Origin: PALSA-693 sp963780345
Lineage (GTDB): Bacteria; Actinomycetota; Acidimicrobiia; Acidimicrobiales; Palsa-688
Assembly: GCA_963780345.1 (NCBI GenBank)
Contig: CAWABU010000006.1
Coordinates: forward strand, 558,001-622,000
Direction of reading: 5' to 3'
DNA length: 64,000 bases
This document shows, in pieces, positions 25,399 to 33,956 of the stretch; position 1 is the first letter of the stretch; every line of letters starts with the position of its first letter. The notes under the pieces were generated by a model. The model worked only from the letters and a program-made list of their open reading frames with translations. It ran no database searches and was not told where the DNA came from. Both the position numbers and the translations under genes were made by a program.

Positions 25399-26640
25399 CT
25401 ACCCCGGGCCGGTCCAAGCGGGCCGGTGCCGGGCCAGGGCATCCACCAGGTCCCCCCGCCGGTCGAGAGTCACGGATTGGAGCCCCAGCCAGCCGCCCAG
25501 GCTCTCGAGCTCGACGGCAGCCAGCCCGGCGATCCCGACCAGATCGACCTCCGGTTCGGCGTAGGCGCCGGCCACCCGAAGGGTAGAGGCCCTGCGATCG
25601 GCCTTGAGGTCGAACCGCGCCACCAGGCGGTCCCCAACCAGCAGCGGGAGCACGTAGTAGCCGTAACGACGTCGCGGCAGGGGGACATAGACCTCGATCC
25701 GGTAGTCGAAGCCAAACACCCGGCTGGTGCGCCGGCGATCCCAGATCAGCGAGTCAAACGGCGAGAGCAGAGTGGCGTGAGTTCGGGCCGGTTTGACCGG
25801 GCGGGCCCCGGCGTCGAGATAGGCAGGCTGGCGCCATCCTTCGACCTGGACCGGCGTGAGACAGCCGGCTTCCACCAGCTCGGCGACGCGGGCTCGGCCC
25901 ACGGCCGGCTCCAGCAAGTGGTAGGCGGCCAGGTCACCGGCGGTGCCGACGCCCAGCGCCCGCGCCGCGGCCTGCACCAGGGCGCGCTGAGCCTCGTCTC
26001 GGCTCGGGGTCGGCAGGGCCAGGACCGACGCCGGAATGACCCGGTCGACCAGGTCGTAAACCCGCTCGAAGCTCGGCGTTCGCCACGCTCCGAGTTCCCC
26101 CCGGATGAACAGGAACTCGAGGGCCCGGCGGCCGTCGCTGCGCCGTTCCCACCATTCGCCGCGGCGCCGTCTCGGATCGCGAAGCTGTGACGCGGTCAGC
26201 GGCCCTCGTTCGGCGACGTCTCGCCGGACGGCCTCGATGTAGTCGGCGTTGGCCTGGTGGTAGGCCTGCCACCAGGCGCCGCGCCGTCCGTCACTCTGAT
26301 AGGCCGCGAAGGCCGCCGCCTGCCACCGGAACAGTCGCTGATACTCGAGGGGCATCAGCGCGGCCCGGTAGCCCGCACATTCGAATAGCTCCCCGCCGGG
26401 CCCGGCCATGCTGTGCAGCAAGGGCTGCGGATAGGAGCCGACCCGGCTGAACAGGACCACGAACTGGGTCCGAGCCACCACGCTGATGGCATCGAGTTGC
26501 ACGATGCCGATGGGGTCGATGGCCTGACGGAGATGTCGCACGGCGACCGGGCGGCGCGGCCGGGCCCGGTTCAGCCCCTGGGCCCGGACGGCTATCCGGC
26601 GAGCCTCGGTCGCCGAGAGACCCGAGACCCCTCTCCTCAT
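25399..26640 (-). CDS. Winged-helix DNA-binding protein (YcaQ/AlkX-type DNA glycosylase family)
   Basis: 413 residues. LSATEARRIAVRAQGL and IGIVQLDAISVVARTQFVVL are characteristic of the HTH_42/YcaQ family, which in some bacteria unhooks interstrand crosslinks as a DNA glycosylase. ATLLSPFDSLIWDRRRTSRV with YRIEVYVPLPRRRYGYYVLP in the C-terminal half are also conserved parts. The Q-L-D triad region is intact. It is the first gene of a short leftward run; the BKACE gene follows after 8 bp. Repair activity is inferred from the family only. Confidence 0.87.
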   Translation of the reverse strand: MRRGVSGLSATEARRIAVRAQGLNRARPRRPVAVRHLRQAIDPIGIVQLDAISVVARTQFVVLFSRVGSYPQPLLHSMAGPGGELFECAGYRAALMPLEYQRLFRWQAAAFAAYQSDGRRGAWWQAYHQANADYIEAVRRDVAERGPLTASQLRDPRRRRGEWWERRSDGRRALEFLFIRGELGAWRTPSFERVYDLVDRVIPASVLALPTPSRDEAQRALVQAAARALGVGTAGDLAAYHLLEPAVGRARVAELVEAGCLTPVQVEGWRQPAYLDAGARPVKPARTHATLLSPFDSLIWDRRRTSRVFGFDYRIEVYVPLPRRRYGYYVLPLLVGDRLVARFDLKADRRASTLRVAGAYAEPEVDLVGIAGLAAVELESLGGWLGLQSVTLDRRGDLVDALARHRPAWTGPG

Positions 26641-26666
26641 AGGGGCACGGGTCGGTCAGCCTTCGG

Positions 26667-27278
26667 CTAGCTGACCAGCGCTTCCGCCCGAACGACCTTG
26701 GTGAGGCCATCCACCGCGGCGCAGAGCTGGTCGACCTTGGACTCGATGGTGGTCAGTCGCTTGGCCGTAGCACGGGCGGCCTTGGTCTCCTGCTTGCTGG
26801 CTCCATTGGTCGCGACCTCGGCGTCTGCGGCGTCGCGCAGGCACTGGTAGCAGGCGCGCAGCAGGCGACCACTGTCCCGTTCCTCGGCGATGTAGCGGCC
26901 GAGCATCTCACCGGTCCGGATGTCGATCGAGTGGTCCTTGAAGAAATTGTCGAAGACATCCGGCTTGTCTTCCGAGCTGTCGCCCTTGCCGAACCCCAGG
27001 GCCTCCATCTTCTCCAGATCCGAGCAATCGGACCGGACGATGTCGAGGTTCTTCTCCAGGTTTTCGTCGGGCCGGCTGAGCAATTCGAAGCCGAGCTCAT
27101 TGATTCGCTTGGCAAAGGTCAACCCGTGCTCACCCTCTCGGGCCGCAACGGTGAGCAGGACGCGGCGCACGTCGGGATCCTTGGTCACCGCCGCCCACTC
27201 GCTGAGGTAGCAGTAGGCGTTGCTCTCGGCCAGAGACACCGTATTGAGCAGACCGAGATAGCTGGGCTTGTCGGACAT
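26667..27278 (-). CDS. Ferritin-like domain protein
   Basis: 203 residues from ATG 27278, with a strong GGGAGGA Shine-Dalgarno. SLAESNAYCYLSEWAAV and LLTVAAREGEHGLTFAKRIN supply Glu and E-x-x-H ligands like the first half of a rubrerythrin/ferritin-like di-iron bundle. A second acidic helix, GEMLGRYIAEERDSGRLL, may supply the rest. A coiled C-terminal helix ends it (TIESKVDQLCAAVDGLTKVV). It is probably a soluble iron or peroxide-handling protein. Whether both iron sites are complete cannot be judged. Confidence 0.75.
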   Translation of the reverse strand: MSDKPSYLGLLNTVSLAESNAYCYLSEWAAVTKDPDVRRVLLTVAAREGEHGLTFAKRINELGFELLSRPDENLEKNLDIVRSDCSDLEKMEALGFGKGDSSEDKPDVFDNFFKDHSIDIRTGEMLGRYIAEERDSGRLLRACYQCLRDAADAEVATNGASKQETKAARATAKRLTTIESKVDQLCAAVDGLTKVVRAEALVS

Positions 27279-27413
27279 AGTTCCTCCCGGAAGGTCGTTG
27301 GCACAGTCTACGCACACCGACACTCGCCGGTCACTTTGCGCGGTTCTCAGCGCACCGGATGGCGGTGGGAGGGGCTCACCGCGGACGGGACCAGCAGCCC
27401 TTAGGGTACGGGC

Positions 27414-28310
27414 GTGCCCTGGCCCGCGGCGGAGGTGCGGATCGAGGAGGAACTCCTCCGTCAGCTGCTGTCCGCCCAGCACCCCGATCTGGCGGCGCGG
27501 CCGCTGCGCCTGGTCAACGCCGGCTTCGACAACGAGTTGTGGCGCCTTGGCGATGATCTGGCGGTCCGGATTCCCCGCCGGGATGTGGCGGCGGCGCTCC
27601 TGGCCAACGAGCAGCGATGGCTCCCCTCGTTGGCCCCGCGGCTTCCGCTCGCGGTGCCCGTGCCCGTGCGGATGGGTCGCCCCTCGCAGCTGTTTCCGTG
27701 GCCGTGGTCGGTGGTCCCGTGGTTGACCGGCGACCCCGGCGACGAGGTCCCCGTGACCGATGCCCCGAGCGCCGGCAGCCGGCTGGGGCGCTTTCTGGCC
27801 GCGCTGCACCAGGCGGCGCCGCGGTCGGCACCGTTCAACTCCTGGCGCAGCGTTCCGCTGGCGGATCGAGCGGACACCTTTGCGGCCGTCCTGCCCGGCC
27901 TCGCCGGCGACGGCGAGCGACGCCGGCTCCGCCAGGTTTGGCAGCGGGCCGTCGACGCGGCGTCCCATCCAGGGCCACCGGTCTGGATCCACGGAGACCT
28001 GCATCCCGCCAATACCCTCATCGGCAACGGCACCCTGGTCGGCGTCATCGACTTCGGTGACCTCTGCGCCGGAGATCCGGCCACTGACGTGGCTGCGGCG
28101 TGGCTGCTGCTACCGCCCGACGGGCTGGATGCGTTCGCCCAGGCCTACCGGGGGTTCGCCCCCGCGCTCGAGGAGCGGTCGCTCGGCTGGGCCACCCTGT
28201 TCGGGCTCCTGCTCCTCGAGCTCGGCACCCACGGCCGGCCGACCTACGACCGAATGGCCCGCACGGCCCTCGAGCGGATCCTCTCCCGGCCATCCTCGCG
28301 GGCGGAATGA
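27414..28310 (+). CDS. Aminoglycoside-phosphotransferase-family kinase
   Basis: 298 residues from a GTG. The kinase-like fold is evident: NAGFDNELWRLGDDLAVRIP (nucleotide-binding lysine/arginine strand), IHGDLHPANTLIG (catalytic H-G-D-x-H-x-x-N) and VGVIDFGDLCAGDPATDVAA (I-D-F-G-D metal site). Family members phosphorylate small molecules such as aminoglycosides, macrolides, choline or sugars. A resistance function should not be assumed, because chromosomal APH-like proteins of this type usually have unknown substrates. It is divergent from the ferritin-like gene. Confidence 0.85.
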   Translation: MPWPAAEVRIEEELLRQLLSAQHPDLAARPLRLVNAGFDNELWRLGDDLAVRIPRRDVAAALLANEQRWLPSLAPRLPLAVPVPVRMGRPSQLFPWPWSVVPWLTGDPGDEVPVTDAPSAGSRLGRFLAALHQAAPRSAPFNSWRSVPLADRADTFAAVLPGLAGDGERRRLRQVWQRAVDAASHPGPPVWIHGDLHPANTLIGNGTLVGVIDFGDLCAGDPATDVAAAWLLLPPDGLDAFAQAYRGFAPALEERSLGWATLFGLLLLELGTHGRPTYDRMARTALERILSRPSSRAE

Positions 28311-28398
28311 CGACGTGACCCTCCCGCTTCGGCTCCGCCCGTCAGCCCATTAGCCCGTTAGCATCGGCGGGCGCCGTCGCGATCGGGAGGTAGCAGGA

Positions 28399-29607
28399 GT
28401 GAGAGACGCCGTTATCTGTGAACCGGTCCGCACCCCGGTCGGAGGATTTGGCGGCTCGCTCCGCGACGTGCCGGCCGCGGATCTGGCGGCCATCGTGGTG
28501 CGGGAGGTGATGGCCCGTACCGCCGTCCCGCCCGGAGTGGTGGACGACGTGGCGCTCGGGCAAGGCTACGCGAACGGCGAAGCTCCCGGCATCGGTCGGG
28601 TCGCGGCGCTCGACGCCGGGCTGCCGGTGTCCACCGCCGGGCTCCAGATCGACCGCCGTTGTGGTTCGGGCCTCCAGGCCATCATCCACGCCGCCATGTG
28701 CGTCCAGACCGGGGCCGGCGATGTGATCATCGCGGGCGGGGCCGAGAGCATGAGCCAGGTGGAGTACTACTCCACCGCGACCCGGTGGGGTGCTCGGGCC
28801 GGCAACACCGAGCTGGTGGACCGGCTGGCCCGGGGCCGGGTCACCGCCGGCGGGCGGAACTACCCGGTAGCGGGCGGGATGATCGAGACGGCCGAGAACC
28901 TGCGCCGGGAGTACAAAATCTCGCGCCAGCGTCAGGACGCCTTCGCCCTCCGGTCGCACCAGCGGGCGGTCGCGGCCCAGAAGGCCGGCGTCTTCAGTGA
29001 AGAGCTGGTGCCGGTCCGTCTCGCCACCAGACGGGGCGAGCAGGTGGTGGAATGCGACGAGCACCCGCGAGCCGACACCAGCCTCGAGGCGCTGGCCGCC
29101 CTGCGTCCCGTGATGGGCGCCCAGGACCCGGAGGCCACGGTCACGGCCGGAAATGCGAGCGGCCAGAACGACGGCGCGGCGGTCTGCCTCGTCACCCATC
29201 CGGAGATGGCCGCCGAACTCGGCCTGCGAGCCTTCGCCCGGCTCCGGTCCTGGAGCCTGGCGGGGGTCGAGCCGAGCCGGATGGGGATCGGGCCGGTGCC
29301 GGCCACCGCCAAGGCCTTGAGCCGGGCCGGCCTGACCTTCGGCGATCTCGACCTGATCGAGCTCAACGAAGCCTTCGCCGCCCAGGTCCTGGCGTGCACC
29401 ACGGAATGGGGCATCGACGACGATGACGACCATCTCAACGTTCACGGCTCGGGCATCTCGCTCGGGCACCCGATCGGCGCCACCGGCGGCCGTATCCTGG
29501 CCACCCTGCTCCGCGAGATGGACCGTCGAGATGCCACCTTCGGCCTCGAGACCATGTGCATCGGGGGTGGACAGGGTATTGCGGCGGTGTTCGAACGGGT
29601 GGGTTGA
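28399..29607 (+). CDS. Thiolase family acetyl-CoA C-acyltransferase
   Basis: 402 residues from a GTG. The active-site cysteine is in DRRCGSGLQAII, then NEAFAAQVLAC, HGSGISLGHPIGATGGR (His) and the second cysteine in ETMCIGGGQGIAAVF. This is the complete degradative/biosynthetic thiolase set. It condenses or cleaves acyl-CoA by two carbons. Given phaC about 18 kb away, it could also supply acetoacetyl-CoA, but fatty-acid oxidation is as likely. The length is normal. Confidence 0.92.
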   Translation: MRDAVICEPVRTPVGGFGGSLRDVPAADLAAIVVREVMARTAVPPGVVDDVALGQGYANGEAPGIGRVAALDAGLPVSTAGLQIDRRCGSGLQAIIHAAMCVQTGAGDVIIAGGAESMSQVEYYSTATRWGARAGNTELVDRLARGRVTAGGRNYPVAGGMIETAENLRREYKISRQRQDAFALRSHQRAVAAQKAGVFSEELVPVRLATRRGEQVVECDEHPRADTSLEALAALRPVMGAQDPEATVTAGNASGQNDGAAVCLVTHPEMAAELGLRAFARLRSWSLAGVEPSRMGIGPVPATAKALSRAGLTFGDLDLIELNEAFAAQVLACTTEWGIDDDDDHLNVHGSGISLGHPIGATGGRILATLLREMDRRDATFGLETMCIGGGQGIAAVFERVG

Positions 29608-29614
29608 GCAGCCG

Positions 29615-29755
29615 ATGACGGCGGACGGGCGGACTGGGGCGGCGGGGCGGACTGGGGCGGCGGGGCCGACTGGGGCGGCGGGGCCGACTGGGGCGGCGGG
29701 GCGGACTGGGGCGGCGGGGCGACGGGCGGCGGGGCGGACTGGGCGGACCACGTGA
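29615..29755 (+). CDS. Possible collagen-like micro-protein (46 residues)
   Basis: ATG 29615 opens a frame that reads GRTGAAGRTGAAGPTGAAGP and onward, a run of about ten Gly-X-Y triplets encoded by an 18-bp tandem repeat. Its TGA overlaps the GTG start of the lactonase gene (GTGA). No clear Shine-Dalgarno precedes it. It may be a real, coupled short peptide or simply a repeat that happens to be open in this frame. Confidence 0.35.
   Translation: MTADGRTGAAGRTGAAGPTGAAGPTGAAGRTGAAGRRAAGRTGRTT
29631..29720. repeat. 18-bp tandem repeat, five copies
   Basis: Five consecutive units of GGACTGGGGCGGCGGGGC (two units start CGACT) with degenerate continuation to about 29750. It fills the space between the thiolase and the lactonase genes. 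The G-run pattern could form G-quadruplexes. Copy number is likely variable. Confidence 0.9.
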
Positions 29756-30663
29756 CGAGCGAGGCCATCCCCTGTACGACCACCCAGACCGTGCTCGGCG
29801 AGGGTCTGCGCTGGGACGGGCGCCGCCAGGAGATCCTCGGCGTGGACATTCTCACCGGCCGCGTCTACCGGGGCCGGGTCGACGATGACGGCAGCCTGAG
29901 CCTCGTCGGTCACTACCAGCTACCAGCCACGGTGGGCGCCATCGCTCCCGTGCACGACGACGAGGGCTGGATCCTCGCCGCCGGGCGGGGATTCCTCCAC
30001 CTCAGCCCCGACGGGTCGGTACGCCCGATCGTCGATGTCACGCCCGCCGGTACCCGCATGAACGACGGGGCATGCGATCCGCACGGCCGGTTCTGGGCGG
30101 GGACGTTGGCCGACGACTTTCGTCCTGGTGGCGGGGCCCTGTATCGCCTCGATACCGACGGCCGGGTCACGGTGGTGCGGCGCGACCTGACCATCTCCAA
30201 TGGCCTCGGCTGGAGCCCCGACGGGGCCACCATGTATCTCGCGGACAGCGGGCCCCGGGTGGTGTACGCCTTCAGCTTCGACGTGGCATCAGGCACCCTC
30301 TCCGATGACCGGCCATTCGTCACCATCGCCGAGGAGGTCGGCACTCCGGACGGGCTGACGGTTGATAGCGACGGGGATGTCTGGGTGGCCATCTACGGCG
30401 GAGGCCAGATCCACCGCTACTCCCCCACCGGCGCGCTGCGCGAACGGCTGATGGTTCCCGCTCACCAGAGCACCTCCTGCACCTTCGCCGGCCCCGACCT
30501 CAACCGGCTCTACGTCACCACTGCGACCGAGGGTTGGAGCGACGAGCAGCGCCAGGCCGAACCCGGGGCCGGGCTCGTCTACCGCTTCGACGCCGACGCC
30601 ACGGGCCGGCCCGCCACCCCGTTTCGCCCTGATCCGACCTGGTGGGACGCGCTGGCGGTTTGA
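29752..30663 (+). CDS. SMP-30/gluconolactonase family protein
   Basis: 303 residues from a GTG. VLGEGLRWDG provides the first metal-binding Glu of the six-bladed propeller, NDGACDPHGRFWAGT and SNGLGWSPDGATMYLADSG the metal and substrate residues, and TPDGLTVDSDGDVWVAIYGG the fourth-blade Asp. It hydrolyses sugar or related lactones. The last blade is present, so it is full length. The substrate is not predictable; it follows the thiolase on the same strand after the tandem repeat. Confidence 0.9.
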   Translation: MTSEAIPCTTTQTVLGEGLRWDGRRQEILGVDILTGRVYRGRVDDDGSLSLVGHYQLPATVGAIAPVHDDEGWILAAGRGFLHLSPDGSVRPIVDVTPAGTRMNDGACDPHGRFWAGTLADDFRPGGGALYRLDTDGRVTVVRRDLTISNGLGWSPDGATMYLADSGPRVVYAFSFDVASGTLSDDRPFVTIAEEVGTPDGLTVDSDGDVWVAIYGGGQIHRYSPTGALRERLMVPAHQSTSCTFAGPDLNRLYVTTATEGWSDEQRQAEPGAGLVYRFDADATGRPATPFRPDPTWWDALAV

Positions 30664-30668
30664 GCTGG

Positions 30669-31868
30669 TCAGGCCGGTCGGCGCTGCGACAGGGCGATGC
30701 CGTTGTCCCGCATGACCAGACGGCAGTCCTGGTCGGAGTAGTTGAAGTTCCGCAGGTCCTTCAGGTAGGACGCGGGGTCGGACAGCCCCTCGGCATGGGG
30801 AAAGTCGGAACCCATCAGGACATGCTCGACGCCCAGCAGGTCACGCAGGTCGGCCAGCTCGTCCTCGTAGAACGGCGACACCCACACGTGCCGCTTGAAG
30901 GTCTCCCGCGGGTCTTCGGGATAGGCCCGCGGCGTCTGGCCAAATGACTTGGTCAGCTTCTCGAACAGGTGGAACACCCAGGCCGACCCCGTCTCGATCG
31001 ACGCCATCCGGAGGTTGGGATAGCGGGCGAAATGCCCATGAGCGAGAAGGTTGGCGAAGTTGTCCTGATGAGCATTCGCCGAGGCCAGCCCCCGGAAGGG
31101 GTTCTGGCGAAACGCCTCCATCTCCGAGCTCTCACCCCAGTCGGTGAGATACCTCGAATAGGCGCTGTCGCCGCCGTGGTAGCAGACGGTCACCCCCGAC
31201 TCGTTGGCGAGCGACCAGAAGCGATCGTAAACGGGATCCGCCGGTGAGCGCCCCACACCGTTGAGCAGGATCGGGCCGCCCACCATGACGATAAAGCGGG
31301 CGTCGTGATCGAGGGCCCACTGCAGTTCCGACGCCGCGTTCTCGGCGTCGACGAGGGTCAGGTACGGAGCGGCGAAGATGCGCTCCTGGTAGGCGAAGCC
31401 CCAGTCCTCCTCCAGCCATCGATTGAAGGCGCGGAAGGCGGCCATCAGGGCCGGCACATCGCCCAGCATGGCCTGTTCCATTCCGACACCGAGGGTGGGA
31501 AGGAATATGGCCCCCTGGAGGCCCTGCTCGTCCATGACCGCGAGCCGGGCGTCACGATTCTGGTATTCCGGATGGTCGGCCAGCCGGTCGAGGTCACCAA
31601 AAAGCTGGGGCGTGTCCGCGCCCTGCGGGTTACGACCCCGGAAGTACTCGTCGAGCGCGCCCGGCTTCGAGATTGGATCCCACGTCGGGTTCGGGATGAA
31701 CCGGTTGAGCCTCCCTCCGACCAGCAGGCGCTTCCGGCCATCTATCTCGGCCCACTGCATGCCCCGCTTCCTGAACGCCGGATCGAGGTGCCGGGTAAAC
31801 GCATCCGGCGCCTCGTAGTAGTGGTTGTCACAGTCAAAGATGCGAAAATCCAGATCCGTTGCGCTCAT
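30669..31868 (-). CDS. Amidohydrolase-family protein (TIM-barrel, amidohydrolase_2 type)
   Basis: 399 residues from ATG 31868, with GGAGGCGAACC before it. DFRIFDCDNHYYEAPDAF replaces the usual H-x-H of amidohydrolase_2 by D-N-H, and the C-terminal HVLMGSDFPHAEGLSDP supplies the late Asp. CYHGGDSAYSR carries the mid-barrel His. These proteins are decarboxylases or hydrolases of aromatic-type acids or lactones in many environmental actinobacteria. A promoter with an operator-like palindrome lies upstream, so regulation by the neighbouring TetR is likely. The substrate is unknown. Confidence 0.88.
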   Translation of the reverse strand: MSATDLDFRIFDCDNHYYEAPDAFTRHLDPAFRKRGMQWAEIDGRKRLLVGGRLNRFIPNPTWDPISKPGALDEYFRGRNPQGADTPQLFGDLDRLADHPEYQNRDARLAVMDEQGLQGAIFLPTLGVGMEQAMLGDVPALMAAFRAFNRWLEEDWGFAYQERIFAAPYLTLVDAENAASELQWALDHDARFIVMVGGPILLNGVGRSPADPVYDRFWSLANESGVTVCYHGGDSAYSRYLTDWGESSEMEAFRQNPFRGLASANAHQDNFANLLAHGHFARYPNLRMASIETGSAWVFHLFEKLTKSFGQTPRAYPEDPRETFKRHVWVSPFYEDELADLRDLLGVEHVLMGSDFPHAEGLSDPASYLKDLRNFNYSDQDCRLVMRDNGIALSQRRPA

Positions 31869-31901
31869 GGTTCGCCTCCGATCACCGCTGCCGCCAAAAT
31901 C

Positions 31902-31926
31902 TAGACTTCGGATCTATTACTGTCAA
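31902..31926 (-). promoter_or_regulatory. Promoter with overlapping TetR-type operator, amidohydrolase gene
   Basis: On the minus strand TTGACA (31921-31926) and TAGATT, ending in the block at 31900-31905, are separated by exactly 17 bp. The palindrome TAGACTTCGGATCTA (31902-31916; TAGA-N7-TCTA) fills the spacer and overlaps the -10, so a bound repressor would block polymerase. Confidence 0.75.
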
Positions 31927-31991
31927 GCGAGCTCGGTCCCGATCGAGGGCCGCTGGCCGGCAGGGATGGGCGGCAGGGCTGGGCGCGGACC

Positions 31992-32597
31992 TCAGAAGAG
32001 CGGTTCGATGAAGGTGATGGACTCGTCCAGACGGTCGTGCAGCTCTCGCATCGTGATCCGGCCGCGCGACCACTCCCGTAACTGCACGCTGAAGACGGCG
32101 TTGATCAGATTGAGCGCTTTCCGGGCCACGGTCGGATCGACGGCGGAAAGGGCCTGCATGTAGGCGTCGGCGGTCGCCAGGTCCATCCGGTGCAGCAGCT
32201 CGCCGGCAAAGGCGTCGGGCGACATCTCCAGCACATGCACCAGTCGAGCCATTTGCGGGCGTCGTTCGAAAGCCCGGAGGGCCCGATGCACGGCCTCCTT
32301 TAACTGGTCGGCCGGCTCGGCGTGGCGGAGCGGTCGCTGCCGGATATTGGTCGGCAAGCTGTCGGCCCAACGGACCAGAGCCTCGGCAAAGAGACGTTCC
32401 TTGGAGTAGAAGTAGTTGTACAGCGTGCCCAGGGAGACGCCCGCGCTGTCGGCCACATCCTTCACCTGAATCCGCTCGTAATCGTCCGTGGCGAGCATGG
32501 CGAGGGCGGCGTCGATGAGGCGATTGCGCCGATCCCGCTGGCGCGGCGTCATGGTGGCGGGATGCGGAGCGCCTTGTTCCAGGGCCGGATTGATCAC
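31992..32597 (-). CDS. TetR-family transcriptional regulator
   Basis: 201 residues from GTG 32597, chosen because AGGAGG lies 4-5 nt before it; a longer reading from 32618 would contain this Shine-Dalgarno. The N-terminal domain IQVKDVADSAGVSLGTLYNY with FYSKERLFAEAL is a classic TetR helix-turn-helix, and the C-terminal half is helical and ligand-binding. It is flanked by two amidohydrolase genes. The same palindrome occurs in the promoter regions on both sides, so it probably represses both and itself, released by a small acid or CoA ester. Confidence 0.9.
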   Translation of the reverse strand: MINPALEQGAPHPATMTPRQRDRRNRLIDAALAMLATDDYERIQVKDVADSAGVSLGTLYNYFYSKERLFAEALVRWADSLPTNIRQRPLRHAEPADQLKEAVHRALRAFERRPQMARLVHVLEMSPDAFAGELLHRMDLATADAYMQALSAVDPTVARKALNLINAVFSVQLREWSRGRITMRELHDRLDESITFIEPLF

Positions 32598-32710
32598 TGC
32601 CTCCTTCCGTCGGACCACGGTCTACCAGACGAGCCGGTCGACTTCGCCGCCCACCGTGGTCGCAGTGGGCCGCGTCAGCCAGCCGATTCGCCGGAGACAC
32701 CGACAACAGA

Positions 32711-32727
32711 TTAGAGTCCAAATCTAA
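32711..32727. promoter_or_regulatory. Second TetR-type operator between tetR and amidohydrolase
   Basis: TTAGAGTCCAAATCTAA is a palindrome with the same TAGA-N7-TCTA geometry as the site at 31902-31916, and the inner bases also agree (T, C and A at matched positions). It lies between the divergent tetR and amidohydrolase starts, about 115 bp and 72 bp away. Its -35/-10 boxes are not clear. Confidence 0.7.
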
Positions 32728-32798
32728 AACGTACCAGCCCTTGACCGGCACCAGGCTGTCACGGACGGCCAGGCGGTCGCAGACGGAAGGAGGCTGAC

Positions 32799-33674
32799 AT
32801 GGCCTTTCCAGCGGGAATCGGGATCATCGACACCCTGATCGGCTTCCCCCATCGCGACATGAAGCAGTCGTACGAGTTCATCACCCGACAGACCAAGGAC
32901 GCCCAGTCCAGGGAAGAGTTCAGGTTTCCGGTCGAGTACATGTTCAAAGATGTGCCCGAAAAGCATCTCGACACCGAGGATCCGGTCGCGGTGACGCTCG
33001 GGGAGATGGATCGCTGGGGTGTCGAGCGAGGCCTGATCGGGGTGGGATCGGAAACCGGGGTGGGCGAGGAGGCCCTGAAGCGTTACCCGGATCGCTTCAT
33101 TCCCTGCACCGGCTGCGACCCCAACGGCGGTATGGAGGCCATCCGGAGGCTGGTCAGGCTCTACGAGACGCACGGGGTCCGGGCGATCGACGCCTTCCCG
33201 GCTGGAACCTTCCCGCAAGTCGCCATCAACGACAAGAAGATGTACCCGATCTACGCCAAGTGCGTCGAGCTCGGCATTCCCATCTTCTGCACGGCCGGAG
33301 TCCCCGGTCCGCGCCTCAAGTTCGCGGTGCAACATGTCGAGTTGATCGACGAGGTCATGTACGACTTTCCGGAACTGATATTCGTCACCCGGCACGGGTG
33401 TGAACCATGGGCCGATCTCGCCGTCAAGCTGATGCTCAAATGGCCAGGACTCCACTTCTCCACGAGCGCGTTTGCTCCCAGGTACTACCCGAAAGCGGTG
33501 ATCGACTACGCCAACACCAGGGGGGCGGACAAGGTCATCTACGCCGGGTATTTTCCCATGGGACTGTCACTCGAGCGGATCATGACCGAGCTGCCGAACG
33601 TTCCGTTCAAGGACGAGGTTTGGCCGAAGTTCCTTCGTTCCAACGCCCTCAGAGTGCTCGGCCTCGACGGCTAG
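32799..33674 (+). CDS. Amidohydrolase-family protein
   Basis: 291 residues from ATG 32799, preceded by GGAAGGAGG. It begins IGIIDTLIGFPHRD and carries FVTRHGCEPWADLAVKLMLK, a late His-containing strand, and KVIYAGYFPMGLSLERI, the region of the last barrel strand. It is a smaller, more divergent amidohydrolase_2 member than the one on the other side of tetR. Several canonical metal ligands are not obvious (no H-x-H at the start), so metal dependence is uncertain. The TAG stop lies within the left end of a dispersed repeat. Confidence 0.82.
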   Translation: MAFPAGIGIIDTLIGFPHRDMKQSYEFITRQTKDAQSREEFRFPVEYMFKDVPEKHLDTEDPVAVTLGEMDRWGVERGLIGVGSETGVGEEALKRYPDRFIPCTGCDPNGGMEAIRRLVRLYETHGVRAIDAFPAGTFPQVAINDKKMYPIYAKCVELGIPIFCTAGVPGPRLKFAVQHVELIDEVMYDFPELIFVTRHGCEPWADLAVKLMLKWPGLHFSTSAFAPRYYPKAVIDYANTRGADKVIYAGYFPMGLSLERIMTELPNVPFKDEVWPKFLRSNALRVLGLDG

Positions 33675-33781
33675 TGGGCCGGCCAGAAACTCGACGCCGG
33701 AAACTCGGCCATCAGAATGCCTGGTCGCATGACGACAGCTGGTCGCGAGTTTCCGGCGTCGAGTTCGCAGGCAGCCCACTA
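33672..33781. repeat. Dispersed hairpin repeat, family 1, copy 1 (MITE/REP-like)
   Basis: 110 bp bounded by TAGTGGGC and GCCCACTA. Inside, AACTCGACGCCGGAAACTCG (from about 33689) is mirrored perfectly by CGAGTTTCCGGCGTCGAGTT (ending about 33766), so the whole unit folds into a long hairpin with a 37-nt middle. A second copy is at 42633-42740. No coding capacity and no clear target duplication. Confidence 0.85.
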
Positions 33782-33956
33782 GGCGGCCAGGACGGACCTG
33801 ATCCGATCCGCCCGGCGGGTTCGGGTCGGGCATCGAGCCGGACGGGTCCTGGGCCCGACGGGCACTAGAGTCCCTCGGCGGCGCCCTCCCACTACCGGCC
33901 TGGGTCGGGATGCCATGCTGTCGTCCTGACGAATTCTCGGCAGAGGGAGCGCGCCA

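Noticed and set aside
27414..28310. Antibiotic-resistance call for the APH-family kinase
   Set aside because: The fold is shared with many metabolic kinases, and there is no mobile context or close match that would justify a resistance label.
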